From contig NC_081411.1 of the NCBI RefSeq assembly GCF_030272615.1, positions 38,129,140-38,193,139 on the forward strand: a stretch of DNA of 64,000 nt. Direction: 5' to 3'. Of this stretch, positions 42,691 to 54,456 are shown one piece after another. Every line of letters begins with the position of its first letter. Within the stretch, counting starts at the first letter, position 1. The position numbers and the translations under genes are program-made. The stretch comes from Cryptomeria japonica (lineage: Eukaryota; Streptophyta; Pinopsida; Cupressales; Cupressaceae). The notes beneath the pieces are model-generated. The model saw only the letters and a list, made by a program, of their open reading frames with translations. It had not been told where the DNA came from and did not search any database.

Positions 42691-45600
42691 ATGGGTTCTA
42701 AGCAATGTCAAAAGAAAAAAAAGAGGACAATGATAGTGGATGAAATTCAAGCACAAAGAGAGAAGGAGGCAAACCACCAAAGAGATCGAAGATCACAACA
42801 ACGACAATTGAATAACACTTCTAAAGCGTCTAGTTCAATGCCCGTTGTAGATGAGACCATTGAAGACATAATGATGGATGCAAGAAGTGTAGAACCACAC
42901 ACGGGTATGACTGTTGATGCAAATTTTGATGTGGATGTGAATCCTGGTATGTTTTTAAATCCTGATGACTATGATGCCAATCAAATTGCTGATTTAAATG
43001 AAGCTGGATATAAATTTCATACACCAATACGAAAAGAAATAAAAATTGAAAATATTAAACCACCCTCTCAAAAAGAAAATGAATGTAATTTGTTTACTAT
43101 TGATAGCAATGTGCTAGATAATCTTAATGGGTTAGTTTCTTGGAGACAAATCAGAACACATGCAAACAGATTATATAAACAATTTTTCTATAATAAAAAG
43201 TTAGGATTCCAATGTCAATTAATGCTACAATTAATAAAAATGTTAAAAATGCGTAAAGTCATGAAAAAATAGGTATTTATGCAAAACCAAAAACAAAAGA
43301 TGAATCATATAAGCAAGTTGTATCTACTGTTGCCAGTGCCATCGATTCTATAGGAAAAACAAGTTGATCTAAAGATAAGAATGTAGCACGTAGAGTTATA
43401 ACGACTACTATAGTTGACAAAATGATTGTTAGTAAAAGAATGTTAAGTGATATAAGTGGCTATTTGAACTTACATCGTAGAACCTTGTCAAGAGAAGCCA
43501 AAAGAAGAGACACAATTGAAATTGATCCACTAAACCATTGTTGGAGTTTTAGTGGTAGACTTCAAAGGTCGGACATGAAATTAAATGATGAAACTAAACA
43601 ATTAATTGCAAAATTTTGGCATGATAACACTAGAGTTTCATCAAATGCTAGAGATGTTTTAAAGTTAAGGGCACGGGATCAAAAATTCGTGATCCTCATC
43701 CAAAACATCTTCTTGACATGACTCAAACTGAATTCTTTAAAAAATTTAGTGATGAATCTGTGTTAATGAATTTACGAATTAGTTAAAGATCATTTGAAAA
43801 ATGCAAACACTGGTATGTTAAAATCAATAAACAAAGAATATCTTGTTGTTGTAAAACCCATGTCCAGTTTCGTTACTATTATGATGTTTTTTGATATATT
43901 TGTTGTATGTTGCATGGTAATGATCCTGTGCAGGATTGTGGTGTTTATGTTCCACCTGAAACTATAAAAGATTTTATTGGAAGTTTATTTTGTAAACCAC
44001 CTAATGAACAATTATTTCTTTCCAATTCATCCATTTATGGTCTTTGCAATTTATGTGGGAACTATTCTTCGATAGGTGAATGTTTGCATGAACATGTTTC
44101 ATCTAAGTTTGGACAAAAAATGGTTGATGTTAGGAGATTTAAAAATATAGAATACCCTCTAAAGGATGGAAAGATGGGGAAAAGTTTAGAATTGATTACA
44201 GAACAGAATAGTGTGAATGCATTTATTAGTGATTTTAAAACTCATATTGTTCCAAAATATGTGAAACATTCCCAACATGCCCGATGGCTTGATGGACAGT
44301 TTCGCATATGCAAGAACACATTTCCAGTTGGAACAATAGTATCAGTTGTGAATTTTGCAGAAAATTATACTCTAAAACCACAAGAGGAAACTCAATCACA
44401 ATACTACAACTCAGTGCAAGTGGCCATATTTTTGCACATTATATATAGACATGACCATGACAGTACAGAAGATAATAGAAATTTTTTGAGGGAGTATCAT
44501 TTCTATGTTAGCGATAATTGATTACACTCTTTAGAGTTTGTCCAACATTGCTTCGAGGTATTTTATGATAATCTTAAGGAAAGAGAAATTGACATGAAAC
44601 ATCATATGATATGGTCAGATAATTTCACTAGACAATTCAAAAATGCAAGAATGTTTTATTGGCTATGCAAAGTTCACAAGATAACCAATGTCCAACATTT
44701 ATGGAGTTTTTTTGAAGTGGGACATGGTAAGGGGGAACATGATGGAGCCGGTGCCTATATAAAAAGAGCTCTTGCTAGAGAACAATTAAAGTTTGAGGAT
44801 GCAGTGAAATTCAGAGATGCTCGTGCAGTTGTAGATTGGTGCAATTCAAAGTTGTCAAAAGGATCAACTGAAAACTCTGCAATTCGACGTTTCTTCTGGT
44901 TGATAGAGGAAGATAGTATTCCTATTCGGCATGATTGTAATACCATCATTGGATCATCTAAATGGCATTCATTTAAGAGTTCTAATTCAAGCACATGGAC
45001 TATATTCAAAAGGCAATTTGCTTGCTTTTGTCAGTTTTGTGTTTCCAGAGATTGGGAATTTTGTGAGAATAAAGAATGGGTTGAAGAATGGCAACAAAGA
45101 TCATTGACACCCATAGATGCAAATGATCCACATGAAAGAACTGATGAAGATATGGATCAAATGTTTGCATCAAATAACTATGATTGCATTTCAGATCTTA
45201 TACAACAAGGTAAAATTATTTTTGAAATTTGTTTTGATTTATTAAATAGTACATAAATTTATGAAATCTTATAGTGTATATTTTTGTTTTTATATCTCAT
45301 TAAATATTAAAATAAATTTTCTTTGTGCACAGGACATGTCTATGCTGTTGTTGCACCAGAGGACAATGAAGAGGGGATAGAGTATTGGTTGGCTCGATGT
45401 GTAGAGCCAAAACATAAGCTTACTACTCCTTGAGTAGATGATGATGGTTATGACTATCCAACAGGATCTGTGGTTGTTGTTGGCACTTGGCTACGCAAAT
45501 ATCTAACAAGAAAGAATGGATTGCCCACATTTGAAGATTATGAATTAGAGAAGAAGATTATACATTACTCGCATTTGGTAGTGGCAACTAATATAAAATT

Positions 45601-45718
45601 GGATAGATATCGTGGCAGGCCTGCTAATTAACAATTATGGACTCTCTCTATGGAAGAGCACGAGACAATTATAGATGCTTTGCAAAAGAGAGAGGATGCA
45701 GATGGTATAATGGAATGA
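42691..45718 (+). pseudogene. DDE-like transposase of the 11-kb transposon
   Basis: The ATG at 42691 opens a basic Lys/Arg/Gln-rich N-terminus. Frames shift near 43230 and 43690, and stops occur at 43243, 43363, 43786, 43890 and 44519. Joined by position, the parts read as one protein: a helical N-domain (43422-43721, FWHDNTRVSSNARDVLKLR), HPKHLLDMTQTEFFKKF (about 43700-43750), and a Cys-rich block with ICCMLHGNDPVQDC and YGLCNLCGNYSSIGECLHEH. Then come a core with NFAENY (44350), FYVSDN (44505), MIWSDNFTRQFKNARMF (44610) and SFFEVGHGKGEHDGAGAYIK (44705-44765). The intron is 45210-45332. Exon 2 encodes YAVVAPEDNEEGIEYWLARC, then VVVVGTWLRKYL and SMEEHETIIDAL. The FAEN / SD / WSDN / FE.GHGKG.HDG series resembles a family I know from animal genomes. 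Acidic residues would form a DDE-type active site, and the first looks changed to Asn. Confidence 0.7.
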
Positions 45719-46556
45719 ATCTAGTAAAATTTTGTTTCAGGTCTACCACAAGTAGAAGGAATCAATGAAAACAAAGTTATTTAAATAGAATGTTTATTTT
45801 ATTTTAGATATGTCTTCTTGATTACATTTTGTGTACAATATACATAAATGAGAGACTATTGGTCAAATTTATGAATGAGATAATTATGTTTTAATCAAGT
45901 TCTATTCATTATATTTGTTAAATGATACTTTTTAATTTAGAATATGTTATAATTATAAGATATGTTTTGATACTTAGTTCATGATGTATGCACATTTAGT
46001 TTATCTAATCACAAGAACTATTTAAATGAAATTCCAAAAATAAAATTATAGTCCACATAATGCCTATAAAGTTGTTTAAGCACAACTTCCATAAATAAAA
46101 TTTCAAGTCCACATAATTTCAAGTCAATATATATGATCTAATATGCACATAATTTCAAGTCCACATAATATCTAAAGGGCACAATACACATAAAGTATGC
46201 ACATAATATATATGATCTAATCCTATTATGAAACTATCCATATATATAAAGTATGTGTGTGCACGTGTAAACAAATATGTAAAGCCCATAAAATAGTACA
46301 TATCAGAGCCAAATAAATAGTAAAATTTCAAGTCCACATAATCCATATAATATCTAATCCATATATATGTCTAGATGGTAACATGATGTTCACTCCACAT
46401 AATATCTAATGTGCACAAAATATATAAAGTATGCACAAAATATATATGATCTAATCCTATTATGCAACTATCCATATATATAAAGTATGTGCACATGTAA
46501 ACAAATGTGTAAAGTTCATAAAAAAGTACATATCAAAGCCAAATAAACAGTAAAAT
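45719..46556. repeat. AT-rich spacer between the convergent genes with a ~236-bp tandem duplication
   Basis: 46185-46325 and 46420-46556 share CACA.AATATATATGATCTAA, then TATCCATATATATAAAGTATGTG, GTAAACAAAT.TGTAAAG and GCCAAATAAA.AGTAAAAT. The rest is AT-rich. It contains the 3' ends of both genes. Confidence 0.8.
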
Positions 46557-47146
46557 CTAAGTGCTATCATCAATAACATCTCGTGGTCTCTTGTCCTCGG
46601 GACGTGGTCCAGATCCACCTGTCTCATGCTATACAATAAAAAAATAATATTAAAATATTACTTGAAATTAACTATTAAAAGAATCATTTATCAAATATAG
46701 TAGAATTCATAAATTAAGTTACAAACTTACCATATGCTCATCAAATCCTCTAGCCCGGGACGTGGTCCAGATCCACCTGTCTCATGCTGTACAATAAAAA
46801 AATAATATTAAAATATTACTTGAAATTAACTATTAAAATAATCATTTATCAGATATAGTAGAATTCATAAATTAAGTTACAAACTTACCATGTGCTCATG
46901 AGATCCTCTAGCAGTATCTCTCTTGTCCCCAGGACGTGGTCTAGATCCACCTGTCTCATGCTGTACAATAAAAAAATAATATTAAAATATTACTTGAAAT
47001 TAACTATTAAAAGAATCATTTATCAGATATAGTAGAATTCATAAATTAAGTTACAAACTTACCATATGCTCATCAGACCCTCTAGCAGTATCTCCTCTAA
47101 CAGTATCTTGTGTAGTATCAACACCAAATGTAGTGCTAGCTAAGTC
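46557..47146 (-). repeat. Tandemly duplicated exon-intron units
   Basis: Three introns at 46629-46730, 46787-46888 and 46961-47062 are each 102 bp and nearly identical (minus strand GTAAGTTTGTAACTTAATTT ... TTTATTGTACAG). They separate exons repeating CATGAGACAGGTGGATC then GGACCACGTCC. Repeat length is about 160-170 bp, and splice sites are preserved in every unit (the last acceptor is TATAG). Confidence 0.88.
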
Positions 47147-48766
47147 CTGTACAAGGTCAAATTCAAAGTGTCCAATTAAATCTTAAATTAAGAGTCAAAA
47201 TAAGATCAAATTAAGTATTACATATTAATACCTCAAAGGATGTCGATGTGCGTTCAAATTGGCTCTGATCAAAATTATGAGGATAACCTATCCTAATGGT
47301 AGTGTCCACCTGCATACATGCATTTAATGAAATCATATTTGGTGAACATATATATGTGTACTAAATAATTTCAAGTTAAGTTACAATATTGTAAGAGTTC
47401 ATATTTAATTTAAGAATTATAAGATACATACCATAGATGGTGTCACAATAGTCAGACCCTCTTCTCGATGTGATGTAGAGGGTCCCTCATGACCTGAATC
47501 CTGGAGAAATAAGCATTCAATGTATCAACATGAAAATTTATATAGTATACGATGATAACATATTAACTTAAAAAGATCTAGTACAATGTCTAGATAGAAA
47601 TTTATACTATACCCCATAAGGTGTGCTGAGTTGTGTTCCAGTAGATGCAATATTGACTCTAATATTAGGTGTAGTCCTTATCTACATAAACAAAATTTAT
47701 TTAATGAAGTATTAGATTGTATAAAAAAAGAGAGGCACTTAGTTTATACCTATATTTAATGAAGTATAAAAAGATTGACATGTACATGTATATATATCTA
47801 TACCTAGTCAAGATGAACATCCGAGCAAAGAAAATCCATATAAGATGTCATCATACTATCATCTACTGCATCATGCTCGTCTGGAACTTAAGTAGATCCT
47901 GCAGCAGTAGTAGGACCTACACACGTCTCATGACAACTCGAACACATATGTGGCATCCATCGAGGAGCAGATGCCATGTGAGCAGCTTGCTCACTCAGGT
48001 TACCTGTGAGGGAAGTCAAAGCATCTAATGTCGAAATGAATGATGTAGTTTGGACATCTGCAGGAATCGACGGAGCAGCAAGTGGAACTATGGGTGGATC
48101 CGATAGGGGATTATTACTCCGTGCCCCTAATCTATGCTGTGGCATTCCATGACCAACACCCTGGAATGACTTAATATCAAAATAATTTGGTTTTCGGTTC
48201 ATTACAAACTCACAATATAATTTCTTCAAAAAATAAAAAGGGACCTCATAATTACGATGTGGTGGATAATCAAAAACCATCCACCATCTGTCCCAAAAGT
48301 ATCTAGCCATTTCTGGATGCACACACCACCTAATTGAAATTCTTTTCTAGTTAGGTTGCATTGGTTCTCTTGTTTTTGGGTTGGTAAAATATGGACATAA
48401 ATGAGCTTTGGTTATTTTCAAATCAGTTATTTGCCTATAAGTTATACCATCGACATAAAAATCACGCAACTCTTGTCGTCGTCTATGAAATTGATCTAAT
48501 TGAGAATCAACAGATCTAACTGACTCCACAATAGTTTGCATTGATTTTGCAAACTCTACAAGATGGGGTGGCATGACTTGCTCATTTTGGATAGCAACAA
48601 TGTTTTGTTCAATCACTTGTAGGTTTTCATTAATTCATTCTCTTAAACGAATTTCATCCAATCTAGGGGGTTGTTGTGGTGGTGGTGGTGGAGGTGGCAG
48701 AGGAGGAGGAGGGGGTTGTGGTGGGGGATTTTCATGTAATAGTTCATCTATGTCAAAGACATCCAT
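46557..48766 (-). pseudogene. Second gene of the 11-kb transposon (unknown protein, duplicated 3' exons)
   Basis: The ATG at 48766 opens MDVFDIDELLHENPPP and a polyproline/Gln run (about residues 14-36). A stop at about 48635 follows. Then come a helical stretch (IEQNIVAIQNEQVMPPHLVE) and RRQELRDFYVDGITYRQITD, then ICPYFTNPKTREP-like sequence. After a TAG near 48350 the frame continues with WDRWWMVFDYPPHRNYEVPF and YFLKKLYCEFVMNRKPNYFD, then a linker and CSSCHETC. Small exons follow at about 47063-47146, 46889-46960, 46731-46786 and 46557-46628. The last ends KRPRDVIDD-Ser-Thr-stop, a possible nuclear signal. I know no named domain. The homologue at 54457-57063 proves conservation. It may be an accessory DNA-binding or regulatory protein, as in other two-gene transposons. 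Confidence 0.7.
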
Positions 48767-51700
48767 GATAAGAAATAACTCTTGCATATATAAAGATATA
48801 CATGAATTATATACAACTCTATGTCAAAGAAGAATCTATTTTACTAAATTAAAAAAAACATTTATAAATAGTAACATTTCTATGTTGTTGAATGAGATAC
48901 ACATGAAATATATAATATAATATTGAACTTAAAAAAATATACATGTACATACTATTGAATCTTGAAATATAAAATTTGCACACAAAACTTAATAAAAACT
49001 TTCAATGAAACATCATAAATCTATTATATATTCTATTTAATAAATTCATTTCTTGTAAAATGCATCAATTATTAAAATCAATATAAAATATTTCATACAT
49101 AAGATCAATAAAGAAGTGAGAAATAAGATGATCCTCCTTCTAGTGTAAGAATATATAGCATGGAAACAATATTACTAAGACAACATAATATTTTGTTAAC
49201 TTTAACTTAAAGTTATTTTGAAAAATGTACATGTGTGTTTGGATGCTCCATATTTCTAGTGTTTTAGTGTACATGATAATTTATTAGAATTCAATTGCAT
49301 AGTTTTGAGATAGTTGCCATCAATTCATATTACATTGATTAGTCTTTAGACAATCTTAAAAAAAAACTAATCTCCCATGACTATAAATGACATACTTAAA
49401 ACATATTATATTCTAAGTGGTTGTCATGTAAAGACAAAACATCAAAACTTTTGAAGAATTAAGCATATTTCACCATTAAATTTCTCCCATAATCAAATCT
49501 ACACAAGATTATAATTTACAAAACCTTCAAAAAATAGTATTTCCTATAAATCATTTATTATAAAACTCCGCAATCATTTGTTTTCAAATATAATCTTTCT
49601 ATAAAGTTTAAGATATCAATTCATACACAAATTCTCTTACAAAGTTCAATAAGAAATGAAACTCTTACATAAAAATCAACACAACATGCCAACAATTAAA
49701 AACAAAATTAACCTCGCAATATTTACTTTTAAAATAATCAATTTCAAAAATATTTTAGACATGCATTTATAATTATCAACTAGAATATTTTTTTGACTAA
49801 CATTCCAAATAAAATTCCTAACATACTATATGATCCTCATTAATATCCATCCATAATATTTCTTTAACGGATAGATCTCCTTCAAATCATCACATCGTAA
49901 TGCTTTTTATTTTAATAATTGAAAGCTTTAGGAATGTGCTCATGCACAAAGGGGTCCACTATCATACTTGCAAGCACTTAATTATTAAGTCAATGAACAA
50001 ACTACAACTCAATGAAGCTAAAAAAGTGATGCAAGCCTATTTTTAAATATCCCAATTCCTTTCGCTGACCTAATACTTTTAGGGGCAACCATTTTAAAAT
50101 TTTGTATTAATCAAAGAGAATATTTTAGGGAAAAAATGTTGTGTTGGCACTTTATGAAAATAAAGGTTTTTAAGACCCTAGAGACTTGTTCATCACAATA
50201 TTTTATTGTTTAATATGCAAAATTTTGAAAGATTTTGATATGTATAGACAAATTAAATTTTTCATATAATTAGAGGTGAAATCAATTTTGAACTCTACCT
50301 CAATGATTGAGGGGATCTTACAATTTTGACTTTAAATATAGCTTCATTTATACTCTTTCATAAATAAACTAAAATAGAAGCTATAAAGAATTGCTAAATT
50401 CTAGCAATATATGTGTATGCAAGCAAGTATAAAAAATCAATAAAGGACTTAAACTATGAATTTCAAACCATTATGCTATGCATAAGTACCACCTTTAGAT
50501 CAAGTTAAAGGATAATGTATAAAAGATGAAAGACAATAGTATCTCAGAAAGAAAACTCTTGTTGTAGCTAAAGGTTGATGGCTTCAAGATGGATTTGTGA
50601 CTGGAAGATAGGATGTAAGGTGCTTAAATTGGCAACATAACATTGCATTACAATAGTTCTTGAAAATAGCTCATATAATGATTTATTTATAGTCATGAAG
50701 GATAGAGGATTAAAGACTAAGATTGTTTTGAGAGATCAATGGAGTAGATTGATTGAAAGGATTGTGTTCATTAGAAGCTTCCAAGTGGCAACTTATGTTT
50801 GGTGCACATGAGGAGTTCATGATCCAAGAAATTTTTGAGGAAAAGGTCTTCTTAGGGGCATATACACCAAGATGTTGTAAAAAAAGGTAGCCAAATGACC
50901 AAAAAAAGATAAACACGAGTGTGTTATTGGGAAATTCATTTAATGCATTTGAGGTCTTTTTTGTAGTGATTTTTTCTTAGACTATCCTAGGCTTGTTTAC
51001 ACTATCGTAGGTTCATTAGGACTATCCTAGGATCATTAGGATTGTCCCAAGTTCATTATGGCTTTCTTAGGCTCATTAGGACTTTCTTAGGTTCATTAAG
51101 ACTGCCCTACATTCATTAGGATCATTTGAGGCTCATTGGGACTATCATATGTTCATTGTGATTGTCCTAGGTTCATTAATTTAATTCGTGTGTTCATTAG
51201 GACTATCTCACGTTCTCAAATAGCTTCAACTAATATCTTAAATTAACTATTTAAAAAAAAAATAGCTCCTTAACAATTTAATATTATATACAATCGAATA
51301 TGATTTCAACTTCAAACCTCATGCACCTTTTAAAACCAAAAGATGTTGTTAAAACCATTCTTCTAATATTAGCTTAATCATAACATAATCTAATATATCC
51401 TCCTCAAAATATCTACCAACTTCAAATCATATATCAAATCTTTTATAATATAAATTACATTCTAGGTATACCAATATACTTCTAAAGATATTCAAAATAC
51501 TTCTTGGGAATTATATTTTTCAAATCTTTCAGATGTATATATAATTAGCACCCCATTTAGAAAACTCATTATCAATCAACATTATAAATCAAGAATATTT
51601 TTTATTTTGTATTATTGAATTATATATTTGGCATATTAGTTTCCTTTATGAACCTATGTAAACCAAACTCCAATTTTAGTAACTTATCTAGCTTTGCTCT

Positions 51701-52250
51701 AAAATTGTGTCCATAATTGATCCTTTTATACCATCACATGACATAATAAGACCATAATAGGATGTTTATGCCATGACATGGCATAAACCTAAGCCTAAAC
51801 TTTATATCTAAAATTTGAAGAGTAATGTTAATTACTTTTAAGGTTATACTAATTTAGTGGTAACTTTTGTATTGCCTAATGAAGATTAAGAACAATTTAG
51901 GTACATATGTTCAGTTTTATTTCAATTTCATTTTCAAACATTTTTGTTTTTGTTTCCATTTCATTTTCAGTTTTTTGTTTGTGTCGATTTTGTTTTGTTA
52001 ATTATCTAGGTTTGGTTTTGGTTTCTAAATTTATTGATTACGGTTTAGGGTTAACTGTTCAAAAATATTTTAGATCAAAATTAAGAATTTACAAATATAA
52101 AAAATAATTTATTTATACACTACTATAAAAAATAACTAAAATAATAATAAAAAAAACTAAAATAATAAAAAAAGAACTAAATAATACACAAAAAAACAAG
52201 AAAAATATACAAGAAAATTATGAAATGTGAAAATAGATGACTGAATGTGT
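48767..52250. other. Non-coding right arm of the transposon
   Basis: About 3.5 kb of AT-rich DNA with no coding signature. It holds the putative promoter of the second gene and the minisatellite at 50970-51215. 52100-52200 is A-rich. Confidence 0.55.
50970..51215. repeat. Minisatellite, ~22-bp unit
   Basis: TTCATTAGGACTATCCTAGG and variants repeat about ten times with drift (for example TTCTTAGGCTCATTAGGACT). Confidence 0.9.
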
Positions 52251-52289
52251 ACCTGGGATAGTGGTGGAGGCTTGAAGTGGAAACCAAAG

Positions 52290-52585
52290 CACAGGGGCCC
52301 GTTTTTGATCTCTTCTTGTCAACTCACTGTGATGGTGAAAATGAAAAATTGTCCAAAAAAAGGGTAAAAATAGAATTTCAAAACGGGGGCCCGTTTTATA
52401 AAAACGGGCCCCTATTTTGTTTATAAACGGGGACCCGTTTTGCCTATAAAAGGGGGCCCATTTTGTCTATAAATGGGGGCCCATTTTATTTAGCTTCGGC
52501 ACCCCATGACCTTTCGGCTCGAGAGGCCGAACCATTAATGGGCCCCCGTTTTTTAGAACGGAAAAACGGGGGCCCGTTTTGTGGA
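52290..52585. repeat. Right subterminal GGGCCCCCGTT palindromes
   Basis: At least eight units in both orientations, such as AACGGGGGCCCGTTTT, AACGGGCCCCTATTTTG and AACGGGGACCCGTTTTG. The final pair flanks GGAAAAACGGGGGCCCG, 20-40 bases from the end. They mirror 42360-42540. Confidence 0.85.
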
Positions 52586-52602
52586 GTGCATTTTCTAACG
52601 CG

Positions 52603-54140
52603 TAGACTTCCATGAATTTATGACTCATTAGCTTGCACATACCCATTCAAAAAGGTTTATATTTTATTCTTTTAAAGATGTTAAATCTTAGGCCCAAGTT
52701 GTTAGCAAACAATTTTGGTCCGTTGGGAAGTCGACTTTTAGGGATGTTAAATGGACTCCAGAAGTAGTTAGCAATGAAGTCATGGCCCTATCCAGCCCTA
52801 GATGGGTTATTATAAAAAATCTTCCCCCATTGTTGTGGTGTTTCATCCCACAAATTATCGAGTCGATAGGTAGAACCATCAGGGTTGATCACTCGCATAC
52901 AATGGTTCTGCACTTGTACACTTGGGTGCTTATCACAATCGACTTAGGTAAGGATTTACCAAGGTCCATTATTATCAACATGGATAATGACACCATTTCA
53001 TGTGAAATAGAATTCCTTGGTGGTATGAACGCGTGTTTTTATATAGACGTGAGGGCCAACTATGTCAAAACTGCCCTATCTTGGGCAAATGGAAACTTGT
53101 TTCTCATCCCAATAATGGTGTTATCCCTAACCCTTTTAATTAGGCCCCTAACAATCATTTTAAGATGCAGACCCATGTTCTTGATAAACTCAATGAACTG
53201 AAGAAAGTGATGGTGGAGGCTATGGCTAAGCCATCATCTCCACCCCTCGCATTTGATGATAATGTGGTCCTTGGAAGCTTCACTGTGGATCCCCCTCCGC
53301 ACTCTGCTCTTGAGACATCACTAGACCAGTTGAAGGATGATTGCATCATCCCCTCAAGTCTAGGAAAATGCGTATCAAGAACACACAACAAATTATTCTA
53401 GACAAGTTAAAAAACCCCCCTCGACCCATGTCGATTGACACATCATGTCAATCTCCCAGGTGTAATTCTTCCTTTTTCAAATCTTTGGTTAAAGACTTCG
53501 AAGATAAAACTATCATGACTGCTAGCTCGAATAACAACCAAACTATTAGGATGTTATCTATATTTGGCAATAAGTGTAGTATTGATGCATCCAATTCAGA
53601 TAGTAAGAATGTAGATCATAAGCTTCTTGAATCGGATAGAGATACAGTCTATTATCCAATGCCTGACTCTCATACCATTATCTATGACTATGAGGTCATG
53701 CGCATCGAAGTTATTAAAGCCAAACCCATGGCTAGTAATCGGGTTCCTAGTAACCCTGAGACCTTAGCCCTAGAACACTTTAATATTTTTAATACCAACC
53801 CCCTTTTTGAAGATTCTACTACGGATCAGGAACCTTTGTCTGTTGATTTAGACAATGAAGAGGCACAATCCAATGATGCAGAAAATGAGGAAGATGATAA
53901 CCATACTTTTGAAGGTGGTGCACCTAACGCTAAAGTTAAATGGAAGAGAGGGAGGTTGTCAAGCTTTGTAAAAGGAAGATATATCCTGGAAAACTTTATT
54001 ACAAGCTGGGAGGCCATGAATTAGTCTAAAATCTCTAGACAAAAGGCGGCTATATTTTTCATTAACTTTGAGAAAGCCTATGATAGGGTGGAACGGAAAT
54101 TTCTAATGATGATGCTTGAAGGGATGTACACAAATATGGT
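52603..54140 (+). pseudogene. LINE ORF1 remainder fused to a reverse-transcriptase fragment
   Basis: Past the transposon the frame resumes with FIFYSFKDVKS, QVVSKQFWSVGKSTF and PRWVIIKNLPPLLWCFIPQI, then IESIGRTIRVDHSHTM, a DUF4283 domain. After a frameshift near 53190 the ORF1 C-terminal region (53165-54024) is acidic and Ser/Asn-rich. It ends VKWKRGRLS and passes directly into SFVKGRYILENFITSWEAMN, an RT segment. After a TAG come KAAIFFINFEKAYDRVERKF and LMMMLEGMY (RT motif A region, about 54030-54125). The endonuclease domain and RT fingers are deleted, and RT is cut at about 54140. Confidence 0.82.
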
Positions 54141-54144
54141 GGTC

Positions 54145-54456
54145 AGAAAAGTGGACACCACCTAAATAAAACATGGAAAAACAAGCAGTGTGTATGCAGT
54201 ACTAAAATTTCAAATCACCGCATATGCACTTAGGTCTGTTGTTCCTAAGCCTAAACAAAGATACCATGTATATGCTATTTTTAGGAAAGGGAGCACGTAC
54301 GCGCTCATAAGTCCTAAAAAACTGCATATACAGTACCTATCAAAAAATGTTTATTAAAAAAAGGACTAGATTTATTTTCACCATGACCGTAGTGATTTTT
54401 CCTCCTTTTCCTCCATGAAACCGCAAACAGGCTACCACATTTCTCCACCAAACGCT
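54145..54456 (+). other. 5' region of the 54457 gene
   Basis: Not LINE-like. The words GCATATGCACTTAGG, TATGCAGTAC and CTGCATATACAGTACC recur, suggesting subterminal repeats of a second transposon whose left border is near 54140. No end pair was confirmed. Confidence 0.4.

Larger units (their letters stand above)
41482..52602 (+). mobile_element. 11.1-kb two-gene DNA transposon of an unassigned group
   Basis: The outer ends are inverted: CGCGTTAG..TGCA..GTCCAC at 41482 and, in reverse complement, CGCGTTAGAAAATGCACTCCAC ending at 52602. Inside both ends lie arrays of an ACGGGCCCCCGTT palindrome (42360-42540 and 52290-52585). A transposase-like gene (42691-45718, plus) and a second gene (46557-48766, minus) converge. 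A LINE ORF1 frame stops at 41481 and resumes at 52603, which independently fixes both borders. The flanks TAGAATTATT and TAGACTTCCA share 6 of 10 bases, so a decayed target duplication of 9-10 bp is possible but unproven. A second copy of the left end occupies 1-772. The superfamily cannot be named with confidence. Confidence 0.82.

Noticed and set aside
48573..48920. Plus-strand frame with a long Gly run
   Set aside because: Antisense of the polyproline segment of the minus-strand second gene.
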